Notes: generated by a model not told the origin, from the letters alone. Shown: positions 37,322-47,138, counted from the stretch's first letter. The stretch is DNA of 64,000 nucleotides from Yoonia sediminilitoris (GCF_003058085.1 NZ_QBUD01000007.1:1-64000); one strand, 5' to 3'. Numbers and translations are program-made.

Positions 37322-38029
37322 ATGACGCAACCCATTGATCTGTATTTCTGGCCTACGCCAAACGGCTGGAAAATCTCGATTGCGCTTGAAGAAATGGACC
37401 TGCCCTATCATCTGCATCTGGTCGATATCGGCGCGGGGGACCAGTTCAAGCCTGATTTCCTGAAAATTGCGCCAAACAACCGGATGCCTGCCATCGTAGA
37501 TCATGACGGGCCGGGCGGTGCGCCGGTGTCTGTGTTTGAATCAGGGGCGATCCTGCAATATCTGGCGCGCAAGACCGGGCAGTTCTACGGGATAACCGAA
37601 CGGGACCGGATCAGCGTTGACCAATGGCTGATGTGGCAAATGGGCGGTTTGGGGCCGATGGCGGGACAGGCGCATCACTTCCTGAAATACGCGCCTGCGA
37701 TGGACCCGCCCAATGACCTGCCCTATGCCAAGGACCGCTACCGCAGTGAAACGGCACGGCTTTATAGCGTGCTGGACCGCCAGCTTGCAAACAATGCCTA
37801 TGTTGCCGGCGACTTTTATTCGATCGCGGATATATCGATCTGGGGCTGGGCATCGCTGTGGGAAGGGCAGCAGCAGACGCTGGATGACAAACCCCATATG
37901 GCGCGCTGGCTGGATGACATGGGCGCACGGCCGGCAGTGCAGCGCGGGCGTGCGCTGGCCGCGGAAAAACGCGCCGATTTCCGCAAGGATCAGGCGGCGC
38001 AGAACACGCTTTTTCAACAGAAGCCATAA
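37322..38029 (+). CDS. Glutathione S-transferase family protein (YfcG/Ure2p-like)
   Basis: A 235-residue GST with an N-terminal thioredoxin-like domain (DLYFWPTPNGWKISIALEEM, NNRMPAIVD, SVFESGAILQYLARK) and a C-terminal helical domain (VDQWLMWQMGGLGPMAGQAHHF, YSIADISIWGW). The TPNG motif and FLKIAPNNRMPAI place it with the Nu-class YfcG/YghU proteins, which act as disulfide reductases with glutathione. The ATG follows AAAGGACACCGA. It stands alone between the metZ leader and a small PilZ-like gene. Confidence 0.9.
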   Translation: MTQPIDLYFWPTPNGWKISIALEEMDLPYHLHLVDIGAGDQFKPDFLKIAPNNRMPAIVDHDGPGGAPVSVFESGAILQYLARKTGQFYGITERDRISVDQWLMWQMGGLGPMAGQAHHFLKYAPAMDPPNDLPYAKDRYRSETARLYSVLDRQLANNAYVAGDFYSIADISIWGWASLWEGQQQTLDDKPHMARWLDDMGARPAVQRGRALAAEKRADFRKDQAAQNTLFQQKP

Positions 38030-38078
38030 CGATTTGTTAGGTTAGGCGCGATAGCATGTGCTGCTGAAAGGGTTGCAC

Positions 38079-38408
38079 ATGAAATATCGGCCGCATCGTT
38101 ATAACACGACTTATCCTGTAGAGGTGGTCACACCACTTGGATCGCAACAGGCGGTTGTGCTGGATATCCATAACGAAGGTGCCCAGCTTGAAGGGCTGCG
38201 CGGTATGCACCGCAGCGACAGGTTGCAGTTGAGAATCCTGAGCCTGCGCGTCGATGCCGTTGTCATGTGGGCCACCGGGTATCGAACAGGAATATTGTTT
38301 CGCCCTCGAATCACCAATGATCAGGTTGACACATTACGTTATCGCCGCGACGCAAGGAAAGCCGCCCGCCGCGGGTCGGTCGGCTTTGGCTTTGTCGAAA
38401 TGCGCTAG
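38079..38408 (+). CDS. Small PilZ-like protein, degenerate c-di-GMP site
   Basis: A 109-residue protein resembling a single PilZ beta-barrel (RYNTTYPVEVVTPLGSQQAVVLDIHNEGAQLEG, VMWATGYRTGILFRP). The usual RxxxR reads RPHR, and the D/NxSxxG motif reads DIHNEG, with His instead of Ser. Binding of c-di-GMP is therefore doubtful. The start at 38079 follows GAAAGGG; a longer frame from 38058 ignores that site. Function unknown. It could be a receptor that has lost its ligand. Confidence 0.72.
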   Translation: MKYRPHRYNTTYPVEVVTPLGSQQAVVLDIHNEGAQLEGLRGMHRSDRLQLRILSLRVDAVVMWATGYRTGILFRPRITNDQVDTLRYRRDARKAARRGSVGFGFVEMR

Positions 38409-38427
38409 GGTCCTGACCCGGCTGCAC

Positions 38428-39039
38428 CTATTCAGACGGTGGCGTTGGTTCCTCGATCAAATATTTTTGCAGGCCGACGATCTGAACCCACAGGAACAGG
38501 AATAAGACAGCGGGAAAGGCAAAGGTTTCCAGCTTGACCCACAAATCAGTCGATTGCGTCCGCCAGATCAGTTCATTCGCTACAGCAAGCGTAATGAACA
38601 TGTAGGTCAGACGCCGGGTAAAGATCATCCAGCCTTCAGGTTCCATCGGCAGGAATTCTTCCATCACATATTGCAGATAGCTTTGCCCGCGCAGCAGCCC
38701 CACACCAAGGATTGCGGCCATGAACCCGTAAACAATCGTGGTCTTCATCTTGAAGAACCGCTCATCGTTGAAATAGGCAGTCAGGCCACCAAAAAAGATC
38801 ACCATGAAGGCGGTGAACACCTGCATCCGGCTGAGTTTTCCGGTCAGGGCCCAAAGCAGCCCCATTGCCAGCAACAGGATCGGCACGAAAATCAGCGCCG
38901 CAATAATGAAACCGCTGTAGTCCACACCGCCGATCGCAAAGGTATCATCCTTGATCCGAATGTAGATCAGGAAGAACGCCACGGTCGGCCCCAGTTCCAG
39001 GACTTGCTTGAGCATCGGGTTCAGCTGTTTTCGGGCCAT
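38428..39039 (-). CDS. yciB: Inner-membrane protein YciB (septation protein IspZ family)
   Basis: A 203-residue membrane protein with five or six hydrophobic segments. It has the family pattern LELGPTVAFFLIY, GGLTAYFNDERFFKMKTTIVYGFMA, RRLTYMFITLAVANELIWR and DLWVKLETFAFPAVLFLF. YciB proteins affect envelope integrity and division in enterobacteria. It has a near-perfect ribosome site (AAGGAGGA) and follows the EamA gene by 10 bp. The ftsY-eamA-yciB run is conserved in Rhodobacteraceae. Confidence 0.92.
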   Translation of the reverse strand: MARKQLNPMLKQVLELGPTVAFFLIYIRIKDDTFAIGGVDYSGFIIAALIFVPILLLAMGLLWALTGKLSRMQVFTAFMVIFFGGLTAYFNDERFFKMKTTIVYGFMAAILGVGLLRGQSYLQYVMEEFLPMEPEGWMIFTRRLTYMFITLAVANELIWRTQSTDLWVKLETFAFPAVLFLFLWVQIVGLQKYLIEEPTPPSE

Positions 39040-39049
39040 TGGTTCCTCC

Positions 39050-39952
39050 TTATCCTCCCATTTCCACGATCACGGCGCCCAGCGCAACCAGCGCCATCAG
39101 AATAAGGCGGCGCGGGCCAACCTTTTCGCCCAGAATGAACCAGCCGATCAGGGCAGCAAACACGGTAGAGGTTTCTCTCAGTACGGCCGCCTCGCCCACT
39201 TTATCGAGCCGGGTCGCCATCATCACCCCGCCGAAACTGACCCAAGCGATAAGCGCTCCGGCAAGCCCACGCCAGACCAACGGGCCGATGATCAATTCCA
39301 CCGCCATCCGCCGATGGCGCAAGAGGGCCAGAATGGGCATGTCAAAGGCGGTCACAAAGAAAAACCACGCCAGAAATGTAAACGGGTCCGGCGACTGTCT
39401 GATCCCGTAAGCATCGTAGGTTGTGTAGACAGCGACCAGCGCGCCCCCCGTTAGCGCCCAAGCCAAGCCGATTTTCAGCGCCCGCAGATCCAGTTCTTCT
39501 TCCGACAGGTTCCGCAGCGCGAGCAACAGAATACCGCCTGACAGGCAGGCCACCCCCATCCATTGCGTGGCGGTGAAATGTTCGCCAAAGAATGCGGATG
39601 CGGCAATGACCGTGACAAGCGGCCCGGTGCCCCGCACCACCGGATAGACCACCGTATAGGCCGCCCGCTCATAAGCCAGCGCCATCGTGACTTTGTAGGC
39701 AAAGTGAATGACAATCGCGCCACCCAGCAGCAGTGCTGTCGTCGCATCAGGCCATGGCACCAGAAATAGCGCCACCGGCGCCGACAATACCGCCAGCCAC
39801 GCATCAATTGCCCCGCGTGTCAGCCACGGGTCATAGCGCCCTTTTTGCAACGCCCCAAAGGCCGCATGGGCGATAGCCGACATCAGCGCAAGGGCCGTCG
39901 CCAGCCGCGCGCCCTCGGACGTGCCGGCAATGGATACCAGCCATTCGCCCAT
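39050..39952 (-). CDS. EamA/DMT-family transporter
   Basis: A 300-residue membrane protein with ten predicted segments in two EamA halves (AYKVTMALAYERAAYTVVYPVVRGTGPLVTVIAA in the first, RLDKVGEAAVLRETSTVFAALIGWFILGEKVG in the second). The substrate is unknown. It lies between ftsY (25 bp) and yciB (10 bp) on the same strand, so the three are likely one operon. It is not closely similar to the EamA protein at 13 kb. Confidence 0.88.
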   Translation of the reverse strand: MGEWLVSIAGTSEGARLATALALMSAIAHAAFGALQKGRYDPWLTRGAIDAWLAVLSAPVALFLVPWPDATTALLLGGAIVIHFAYKVTMALAYERAAYTVVYPVVRGTGPLVTVIAASAFFGEHFTATQWMGVACLSGGILLLALRNLSEEELDLRALKIGLAWALTGGALVAVYTTYDAYGIRQSPDPFTFLAWFFFVTAFDMPILALLRHRRMAVELIIGPLVWRGLAGALIAWVSFGGVMMATRLDKVGEAAVLRETSTVFAALIGWFILGEKVGPRRLILMALVALGAVIVEMGG

Positions 39953-39977
39953 CAGTCAGCGAACCGGCAAAGCAGGT

Positions 39978-41186
39978 TCATTCAAGTCCGACCAGCGCTG
40001 CGGCAAATTCTTCGGGATCAAAAGGTGCAAGATCATCAATCTGTTCGCCAACCCCGATTGCATGGATCGGCAGGCCGAATTTATCCGCCAATGCCACCAG
40101 AACGCCGCCTTTGGCGGTGCCATCCAGCTTGGTCATCACCAGCCCTGATACATCGGCCAATTCCTGAAAAACCTTCACCTGTTGCACCGCGTTCTGACCG
40201 GTGGTTGCATCCAGCACCAACAGCGTATTGTGCGGCGCGTCAGGGTCTTTTTTACGGATCACCCGCACGATCTTGGACAGTTCTTCCATCAGGTCGGCCC
40301 GGTTTTGTAGACGTCCTGCGGTGTCAATCATCAACAAATCAGCGCCGTCTGCCTGCGCCTGTGTCATCGCGTCAAAGGCAAGGCTTGCAGGGTCCGATCC
40401 TTCGGGCGCGGTCAGCACCGGCACGCCAGCCCTGTCCCCCCAGACCTGCAATTGTTCAACCGCCGCCGCCCGGAACGTATCGCCCGCCGCAATGACGACC
40501 TTTTTGCCTGCCGCCTTGAACTGGCTGGCCAACTTGCCGATTGTGGTGGTCTTGCCGGACCCGTTGACGCCAACAACCAACACCACTTGCGGGGTCTTGG
40601 CATAAAGCGGAAGGGGCCGCGCGACAGGGTCCATGATGCGGCTGATCTCGGTCGCCATAAGCTGTTTGATTTCCGGCACCGACAGTTTCTTGCCCAGCCG
40701 TCCCTCGGCCATGTTGGCAGTGACGCGCAAGGCTGTGTCCACGCCCATATCGGCCGAGATCAGAAGCTCTTCAAGTTGCTCGAGCATGTCATCGTCCAGC
40801 GCGCGCCGCACGACCGTCTTTGCCTCTGTGCGCCCGAACATCCGGCCAAGAATACCGGCCTTCTCCGGCTCCGCCTGCGGTTCTGACGCCTCGGTCAGCG
40901 GGGCCGTGATGTCGACATTCAATCGCGCCTGTGCAGGGGCGGTTTCTTTGGGCGGCTCTGGTGCAACCTCCGGCGCGGCCTCTGGTTCCGGGGCCTTTAC
41001 CTCCGCCTCTTCAACGACAGGCTCCGGTTCGGGTATCGGGGCGGGTTCGGGTGTTTCCGCATCAGCCAGCGGGGCCGTTTGCGCGGCCTCTTCCTCGCCC
41101 CCTTCACTGACGATCGCATCAAGCCCCTCGTCAATCTTGGACGAGGATTTGAACATCCGGTTCTTGAGCTTTTTGAAGAACGACAT
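39978..41186 (-). CDS. ftsY: Signal recognition particle receptor FtsY
   Basis: FtsY docks ribosome-SRP complexes at the membrane for protein insertion. The 402-residue protein has a basic N terminus (FFKKLKNRMFKSSS) and then a 75-residue acidic stretch rich in Pro, Glu and Ala (the A domain). The NG GTPase domain follows, with GVNGSGKTTTIGKLA (P-loop), DTFRAAAVEQLQVWGDR, DTAGRLQNRADLMEEL, TKLDGTAKGG and the C-terminal GVGEQIDDLAPFDPEEF. It leads the ftsY-eamA-yciB operon. Confidence 0.97.
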   Translation of the reverse strand: MSFFKKLKNRMFKSSSKIDEGLDAIVSEGGEEEAAQTAPLADAETPEPAPIPEPEPVVEEAEVKAPEPEAAPEVAPEPPKETAPAQARLNVDITAPLTEASEPQAEPEKAGILGRMFGRTEAKTVVRRALDDDMLEQLEELLISADMGVDTALRVTANMAEGRLGKKLSVPEIKQLMATEISRIMDPVARPLPLYAKTPQVVLVVGVNGSGKTTTIGKLASQFKAAGKKVVIAAGDTFRAAAVEQLQVWGDRAGVPVLTAPEGSDPASLAFDAMTQAQADGADLLMIDTAGRLQNRADLMEELSKIVRVIRKKDPDAPHNTLLVLDATTGQNAVQQVKVFQELADVSGLVMTKLDGTAKGGVLVALADKFGLPIHAIGVGEQIDDLAPFDPEEFAAALVGLE

Positions 41187-41242
41187 GGCAACCAGCCCCT
41201 AGATCATTGCTGATCATGACCTAATGGCTGATGGCACAATTG

Positions 41243-41261
41243 AAAAGCCTCAAGCCGAGGC
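41243..41261 (-). terminator. Probable terminator after the NuoE-NuoF fusion gene
   Basis: On the minus strand GCCTC, loop GGCTT and GAGGC form a short stem followed by TTTT, 40 bp after the fusion gene stop. The stem is only 5 bp, so it may be weak. Confidence 0.5.
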
Positions 41262-41300
41262 CCACCCGCACTATCATTGCACCAGTGACGCGGCAAATGC

Positions 41301-42986
41301 TCAGATTTCATCCTTGAAGTGCTGCATCACCAGCTTGATGGGGTTCGGCGCCGCCTGCCCCAGCCCGCAGATGGATGCGTCGGCCATCGCGGTGCATAGA
41401 TCCGTCAGCAGCGGCTGGTCCCATGCGTCGGCCTGCATCAGCTTAACCGCCTTTTCACAGCCAACCCGACAGGGGGTGCATTGCCCGCAGCTTTCATCCT
41501 CGAAAAACCGGAGCATATTCAGCGCCGCATCACGCGCCTTGTCCTGATCAGACAGCACAACAACGGCGGCAGACCCGATAAAGGTGCCCAGCGGTTGCAG
41601 CGTGTCAAAATCCAAGGGGACGTCATTGATCGTGGCAGGCAACAGTCCGGATGACGGGCCACCCGGCTGGTAGGCCTTGAAGACATGGCCCTCTGCCATG
41701 CCCCCGGCGGCGGTGATCACATCAGTGATCGTGGACCCTGCGGGCAACAGATAAACCCCCGGCTTGGCCACCCGCCCTGACACGGAATAGGATCGCAACC
41801 CTTTGCGCCCGTTCTTTTCGACACCGCTCAGCACCTCTGGCCCTTCGCGGCAGACCCGCGCGACCCACAGCAACGTTTCGACATTATGTACCAGCGTGGG
41901 CCGGTTAAAAATGCCCACCTGTGCCACAAAGGGCGGTCTGTGGCGGGGTATCCCGCGCTTGCCCTCGATACTTTCGATCATGGCGCTTTCTTCGCCGCAG
42001 ATGTAGGCCCCCGCACCGCGCCGCAGGTCGATATAGCCGGGTGTCACAAGCCCCGCGTCCTCCAGTGCTTTGATTTCACGTCGCAAAATTTCAAGCACGG
42101 CGGGGTATTCGTCGCGCATGTAGATGAAACAAGTCTGCGCCTCGACCGCCCAAGCGGCAATCAGCATGCCCTCAAGAAACAGATGCGGGGTGCGTTCAAG
42201 GTAATAACGGTCCTTGAAGGTGCCCGGCTCGCCCTCGTCCCCGTTCACCGCCAGATACCGGGGCCCCGCATTGGCGCGCACAAAGCCCCATTTCTTGCCT
42301 GACGGAAAACCCGCCCCGCCAAGGCCGCGCAGGCCGGATGACAGCACTTTATCCTGCACCGCCTCCCAGTCGCCGCCATCGCGCAAGGACTTCAGTTCCG
42401 CATAACCGCCGTCAGCCATATAGGTGGCAAGCGTTTGGTAATCGGGCAGATGGGCATGTGTATCGCCAGCGGCAATCGCGTCTTTCACCTTCTGCGGGGT
42501 CGCGTTGTCAATGTGGTTGTGCCCCAGTTCAAGCACCGGGGCCGTATCGCAGCGACCCATGCAGGGTGCGCGCAGAACGCGGACTTCACTGGCATCAAGC
42601 CCGTCCTCCAAGGCGGCCATCAACTGCTGTGCGCCTGCCAGTTCGCAAGACAGCGAGTCGCAGACACGAATGGTCAGCGCAGGTGGTGTGGGCTCGCCTT
42701 CCTTGACCACGTCGAAGTGGGCATAGAACGTCGCCACTTCGTAGACTTCGGCCTGCGCCATACGCAATTCTTCGGCCAAAGCACGCAGATGGGCGGCAGA
42801 CAGGCGACCGTATTCATCCTGAATCAAATGCAGGAACTCGATCAACAGATCACGCCTGCGCGGGCTTTCGCCCAGCAATGCTTTGACCTCGTCCCATGCC
42901 TGATCGTCCAACTGGCGGCCCTTGGGCGTGTGACGCCCCTTGCCTTTGCCGGATTTCCAAACACCTTCGCGGTTATCAAGTGCCAT
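41301..42986 (-). CDS. NuoE-NuoF fusion, FdsGB-type NADH/formate dehydrogenase diaphorase subunit
   Basis: A 561-residue fusion. Residues 25-160 are a NuoE/FdsG-like thioredoxin-fold domain with [2Fe-2S] cysteines C109, C114, C142 and C146. The rest is NuoF/FdsB-like: FMN loop RGLGGAGFPSGKKW, NADH loop NGDEGEPGTFKDR, GAGAYICGEESAMIESIEG, and the [4Fe-4S] motif ESCGQCTPCRVGC with the later SICGLGQ. Such units pass electrons between NAD(H) and a partner, usually the molybdenum subunit of soluble formate dehydrogenase. No fdsA or hydrogenase gene lies beside it. The start at 42986 follows GAGGAA; a frame to 43046 is unsupported. Confidence 0.88.
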   Translation of the reverse strand: MALDNREGVWKSGKGKGRHTPKGRQLDDQAWDEVKALLGESPRRRDLLIEFLHLIQDEYGRLSAAHLRALAEELRMAQAEVYEVATFYAHFDVVKEGEPTPPALTIRVCDSLSCELAGAQQLMAALEDGLDASEVRVLRAPCMGRCDTAPVLELGHNHIDNATPQKVKDAIAAGDTHAHLPDYQTLATYMADGGYAELKSLRDGGDWEAVQDKVLSSGLRGLGGAGFPSGKKWGFVRANAGPRYLAVNGDEGEPGTFKDRYYLERTPHLFLEGMLIAAWAVEAQTCFIYMRDEYPAVLEILRREIKALEDAGLVTPGYIDLRRGAGAYICGEESAMIESIEGKRGIPRHRPPFVAQVGIFNRPTLVHNVETLLWVARVCREGPEVLSGVEKNGRKGLRSYSVSGRVAKPGVYLLPAGSTITDVITAAGGMAEGHVFKAYQPGGPSSGLLPATINDVPLDFDTLQPLGTFIGSAAVVVLSDQDKARDAALNMLRFFEDESCGQCTPCRVGCEKAVKLMQADAWDQPLLTDLCTAMADASICGLGQAAPNPIKLVMQHFKDEI

Positions 42987-43119
42987 GGGCGGTTCCTCTC
43001 TTGGTCCGTTGCAACATAGCGCCGCCAAAATTGCCCGGCCACGCAAAAGCGACAGGACACAGGGCCAAAGCGCGCAGTTTGGCTATTTTCGCTGACGCCT
43101 TGGGAAACCCGTGCTAACG

Positions 43120-44130
43120 ATGCGAAACATGACCCATCCAAGCACATTCTTTGCCATCGCAACATTGCTACCTTCGGCCATACTGGGGCTTGCGGCTGTC
43201 CGGGGCGGACTATGGATCGTGTTGGCGGTGATGCTTCAGACCATCGGCGTCGGCCTGCTGGACAGGCTGGTGCAGCGGGTCAGCCCATCCAGCGCGTTCT
43301 CCGCAGATTCGGCACTGTCGGCCACACTTGGTCTGCTGCATTTTGGCCTGCTGGCGCTGGCTGTGCAGGGGCTGGCGGGTGCCGGATTTGGCACGGCGGA
43401 AAAGCTGGGGTTGTTCTTTGCTGCGGGCCTGTACTTTGGCCAAATCAGCAATGCCAATGCCCACGAATTGATCCACCGGACGACCCGCCCGATGCATCTG
43501 CTTGGCATGTGGGTCTATATCAGTCTGCTTTTCGGGCACCATACATCCGCGCATGTGCTGGTGCATCACCGCTACGTGGCAACCGACGCAGACCCCAATA
43601 CATCGCGCAAGGGGGAAGGATTTTACCGCTACGCCCTGCGGGCATGGACCGGGTCATTCAAGGCAGGCTTTCGGGCAGAGGCAGTACGCCGCCCGCTTCG
43701 GCGCAACCCCTATCTGCTCTATGTTGGAGGGGCTTGCCTGTTTATCGCGATTGCATTTGCGTTTTTTGGCTGGGCTGGCGCGCTTGGCTATTTGGGTCTG
43801 GCAGGCTACGCACAGATGCAGTTGCTGATGTCCGATTATGTGCAGCACTACGGGCTGGTGCGCCGGATAACAGCGCAAGGCAAGCCAGTTCCGGTCACAG
43901 CAGCCCACAGTTGGAACAGCCCGCATTGGTATTCATCTGCCATGATGCTAAACGCAACCCGCCATTCGGACCATCACGCGCATCCGGCACGCCCATATCC
44001 CGCGCTGACATTGCCAGATGATGCCCCAATGCTGCCCAAACCGCTGCCCTTGATGGCAAGCATCGCCTTGATCCCCCCACTCTGGCGGCGCATCATGGAC
44101 CCACAGGTGGAGCGTATCATACATGCTTAG
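43120..44130 (+). CDS. AlkB-like membrane alkane hydroxylase / desaturase family protein
   Basis: A 336-residue membrane di-iron protein. It has the eight-histidine pattern of alkane 1-monooxygenases: HELIHR, HVLVHHRYVAT and NATRHSDHHAHP, plus SDYVQHYGLVR before the last. About six hydrophobic segments flank them. AlkB enzymes hydroxylate terminal carbons of n-alkanes or fatty-acid chains with rubredoxin electrons, but no rubredoxin gene is adjacent. Start codons at 43111 (GTG), 43120 and 43129 are possible. The last 8 bp overlap the next gene. Confidence 0.85.
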   Translation: MRNMTHPSTFFAIATLLPSAILGLAAVRGGLWIVLAVMLQTIGVGLLDRLVQRVSPSSAFSADSALSATLGLLHFGLLALAVQGLAGAGFGTAEKLGLFFAAGLYFGQISNANAHELIHRTTRPMHLLGMWVYISLLFGHHTSAHVLVHHRYVATDADPNTSRKGEGFYRYALRAWTGSFKAGFRAEAVRRPLRRNPYLLYVGGACLFIAIAFAFFGWAGALGYLGLAGYAQMQLLMSDYVQHYGLVRRITAQGKPVPVTAAHSWNSPHWYSSAMMLNATRHSDHHAHPARPYPALTLPDDAPMLPKPLPLMASIALIPPLWRRIMDPQVERIIHA

Positions 44131-44524
44131 ACAAATCGGGCTTACGTGGGCTGCGGCGCTGTTGGCGACAATGCCGCTTGCCGCACAAGATATCATGGAC
44201 GGGGCCGCCTTTGACGCCCATGTCACCGGGCGCACAATCACCTTCCGCACCGATACAACTGACGTCTACGGGGTTGAACGCTATATGCCCGGCCGCCGTG
44301 TTATGTGGTCCAGTGTCGAAGGGATTTGCCAGTACGGCGTCTGGTTCGAAAGCAAGGGCGACATCTGTTTTCGCTATGACCACGACCCAGAGCACAAATG
44401 CTGGACCATCTATGACGAGCCGGGCGGTATTCGTGGCGTCTATACCACCAGTCCTCCCTACACGGTCATCTACGAGGTGCCTGATGCCGACACCCCCTTG
44501 ATTTGTAATGATTTGTCATCCTGA
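44123..44524 (+). CDS. Small exported protein, conserved hypothetical
   Basis: A 133-residue protein with a signal peptide (LTWAAALLATMPLAAQD). A mature domain of about 112 residues has four cysteines (GICQYGVWFE, DICFRYDHD, HKCWTIYDE, LICNDLSS), so two disulfides are possible. The Cys-aromatic pattern resembles small periplasmic proteins of unknown function. I do not recognise a family with certainty. It overlaps the AlkB-like gene by 8 bp, suggesting shared transcription. It converges on murD. Confidence 0.7.
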   Translation: MLRQIGLTWAAALLATMPLAAQDIMDGAAFDAHVTGRTITFRTDTTDVYGVERYMPGRRVMWSSVEGICQYGVWFESKGDICFRYDHDPEHKCWTIYDEPGGIRGVYTTSPPYTVIYEVPDADTPLICNDLSS

Positions 44525-44547
44525 TGCGCTGAGGTGTGGCCCGTTTT

Positions 44548-45939
44548 TCAGCTGCCAACACAGCGAATGAAATCTTCGCCGCGTTTCTCGAAATTGTCAT
44601 ATTGATCAAAGGACGCAGCAGCCGGCGCCAGCAAGACAACCTCGCCCGCCTGTGCCTCTGCCGTGGCCTTGGCGACGGCCATATCCATCGTGGTGCACAC
44701 CTCTGCCTCTGCACCGACCAACTGGCGTGCAAACTGATCGGCCTCGCGACCGATGACATAGGCTTTTACCACATGGCCCAGATGTGGCAGCAGCCCGTCC
44801 AATCCACCTTCTTTCTGTAACCCGCCACAAATCCAGCGGATTTTTGGAAAGGCCTGCAAGGCCTTGGCAGCACTATCCACGTTCGTGGCCTTGCTGTCGT
44901 TGACAAAGGTGACATCACCCCGCGTAGCCACGATTTGCGAACGATGCGGCAAACCGGGATAGCTGCGCATCGCGGCCTCGATTCCGCGCGGGCCAAGCCC
45001 CAACGTGCGGCAGGCGGCATAGGCGGCACAGGCGTTCTGGTGGTTATGCGCCCCGGGCAATCCCGGCACAGCCCGCAGGTCAATCGACCCGATCTGCCGG
45101 TCCTTGCGATATTCAGACAAAAACCCCTTGCGCGCAAAGACATGCCAGCCAGGCCCCGTCAGTTTCTGCCCGGACGAGACCTGTATGATCCGGTCGTCGC
45201 CCTGCCCCTGCGCCATCTGGTTCGCCAGATACCGACCTTCGTTTTCGTCCACACCAATGATCGCGCGTTCGGGACCGCCTTCGGCAAACAAGCGGCGTTT
45301 GGCCGCGAAATAGCCCCCCAATCCGGCGTGGCGGTCCAGATGATCCGGCGACAGATTGGTCCAGACCGCAATGTCGGGGGTCAGCGCGCGCGCAAGGTCG
45401 GTCTGGTAGGATGATAACTCCAGCACCACCACTTCGCCATCATGGGCGGGTTCAATATCCAGCACCCCGCGCCCGATGTTGCCCGCCAACTGCGCGGGCC
45501 GTCCATTTTCAACCAGAATATGATGGATCAGCGCCGCAGTGGTCGATTTCCCGTTTGATCCGGTCACGGCAATCACACGCGGCATCGTGTCAAAACTGTC
45601 CCAATCCGCCGTGGCAAAGGATTGAAAGAACAGCCCGATGTCATTGTCCACCGGCACGCCCACCGCCCATGCAGCCGCAATGACGGGATGCGGCGCGGGA
45701 TAAAGGTGCGGGATGCCGGGGCTGACGATGAGGCTCGCGACCCCTTCGAACGCGCCTGCTTTGGTCAGATCGCGCAGGTCGTACCCGTCCGCCTCTGCCG
45801 CATCACGGGTGGCAGCACTATCATCCCAGACAACCGCCTGCGCGCCACCAGCCTGCAACGCCACCGCAGTGGCACGGCCTGAACGACCAAAGCCCAGAAT
45901 GGCAACGGTTTGGCCTGCATAGCCCTGCACTGGAATCAT
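44548..45939 (-). CDS. murD: UDP-N-acetylmuramoylalanine--D-glutamate ligase
   Basis: MurD adds D-glutamate to UDP-MurNAc-L-Ala. The 463-residue protein has the N-terminal Rossmann domain ([19 protein letters not shown]), the ATP loop [19 protein letters not shown], the central LELSSYQTD segment, and [16 protein letters not shown] in the C-terminal domain. It lies 116 bp after mraY and is the last dcw gene here. ftsW and murG, which normally follow, are replaced by convergent unrelated genes. Confidence 0.96.
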   Translation of the reverse strand: MIPVQGYAGQTVAILGFGRSGRATAVALQAGGAQAVVWDDSAATRDAAEADGYDLRDLTKAGAFEGVASLIVSPGIPHLYPAPHPVIAAAWAVGVPVDNDIGLFFQSFATADWDSFDTMPRVIAVTGSNGKSTTAALIHHILVENGRPAQLAGNIGRGVLDIEPAHDGEVVVLELSSYQTDLARALTPDIAVWTNLSPDHLDRHAGLGGYFAAKRRLFAEGGPERAIIGVDENEGRYLANQMAQGQGDDRIIQVSSGQKLTGPGWHVFARKGFLSEYRKDRQIGSIDLRAVPGLPGAHNHQNACAAYAACRTLGLGPRGIEAAMRSYPGLPHRSQIVATRGDVTFVNDSKATNVDSAAKALQAFPKIRWICGGLQKEGGLDGLLPHLGHVVKAYVIGREADQFARQLVGAEAEVCTTMDMAVAKATAEAQAGEVVLLAPAAASFDQYDNFEKRGEDFIRCVGS

Positions 45940-46055
45940 TACTTCGCCCCTTCACACTTCGGCGCACAGTGCCGCTCTACGGCGTAGTCTGCAAGAGGAT
46001 GGAAAGGCGTCAAAGGTCCACAGTTAGCCACGCACCATCTGCGGCTGTGAACGTG

Positions 46056-47138
46056 CTAACGCACCTTCAAAGTCGCGAGACCAATCATCGCGAGGATCAG
46101 CGAAATGATCCAGAAACGGATCACGATCTGCGGCTCGGCCCAACCCTTTTTCTCGTAATGATGGTGGATCGGGGCCATCAGGAACACCCGCTTACCGGTT
46201 CTCTTGAAATAAAGGACCTGCACAATGACAGACAGCGCCTCGACCACAAAGAGGCCTCCGACAATAGCCAGAACAATCTCGTGCTTGGTGGCCACTGCAA
46301 TCGCGCCCAGGGCCCCTCCAAGGGCCAATGACCCGGTATCGCCCATGAAAACGGCAGCAGGCGGCGCGTTGTACCACAAAAAGCCCAGACCGCCGCCAAT
46401 CAGCCCCGCCGAAAAGATCAGGATTTCGCCCGTCATTGGGACATAATGCACGTCCAGATATTGGGTGAAATCGGTCCGGCCCACAGCATAGGCGATAATC
46501 CCGAATGTGCCCGCTGCAATCATCACCGGCATGATCGCCAGCCCGTCAAGACCATCGGTCAGGTTCACCGCATTCGCAGCACCGACGATCACAATGATCG
46601 CAAACGGGATGAACATGACCCCCAGATTGATCAGCGTATCCTTGAAAATCGGCAGGGCAAGCTGGTTGCTCAGTTCATCGGGGTGATAGGCCGCAGCCCA
46701 GTATCCGGCCACTCCGGCGATTAGAATACCAAGCAAAATCCGCACCTTGCCAGACACGCCTGCGGTGTTCTGCTTGGACACTTTGGCATAATCATCGGCA
46801 AACCCGATGGCCGCAAAGGACAAGGTCACAAACAGCACCATCCACACAAACGGATTATCAAGCCGCGCCCAAAGCAAGGTTGATGTGGTCAGCGCACCTA
46901 CGATCAGCAGCCCGCCCATCGTGGGGGTGCCAGCCTTGGCAAAATGCCCCTCTGGCCCGTCATTGCGAATAGGCTGGCCCTTGCCTTGCGTGCGGCGCAA
47001 CACATTGATCAAGGGCGGCCCAAAGATAAACCCAAACAGCAGTGCCGTCATAAAGGCCCCGCCCGCCCGGAAGGTGATATAGCGAAACAGGTTAAAGAAA
47101 TCGCCACCGTCCGACAGTGCTGTCAACCAGTATAACAT
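46056..47138 (-). CDS. mraY: Phospho-MurNAc-pentapeptide transferase
   Basis: MraY attaches the UDP-MurNAc-pentapeptide to undecaprenyl phosphate, making lipid I. The 360-residue protein has about ten membrane segments and the conserved cytoplasmic loops. These are [32 protein letters not shown] with the catalytic Asp pair, [23 protein letters not shown], and [14 protein letters not shown] with the HHH motif. The start at 47138 (MLYWLTAL) is 10 bp from murF; a longer frame to 47318 overlaps murF and is not real. Confidence 0.97.
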   Translation of the reverse strand: MLYWLTALSDGGDFFNLFRYITFRAGGAFMTALLFGFIFGPPLINVLRRTQGKGQPIRNDGPEGHFAKAGTPTMGGLLIVGALTTSTLLWARLDNPFVWMVLFVTLSFAAIGFADDYAKVSKQNTAGVSGKVRILLGILIAGVAGYWAAAYHPDELSNQLALPIFKDTLINLGVMFIPFAIIVIVGAANAVNLTDGLDGLAIMPVMIAAGTFGIIAYAVGRTDFTQYLDVHYVPMTGEILIFSAGLIGGGLGFLWYNAPPAAVFMGDTGSLALGGALGAIAVATKHEIVLAIVGGLFVVEALSVIVQVLYFKRTGKRVFLMAPIHHHYEKKGWAEPQIVIRFWIISLILAMIGLATLKVR

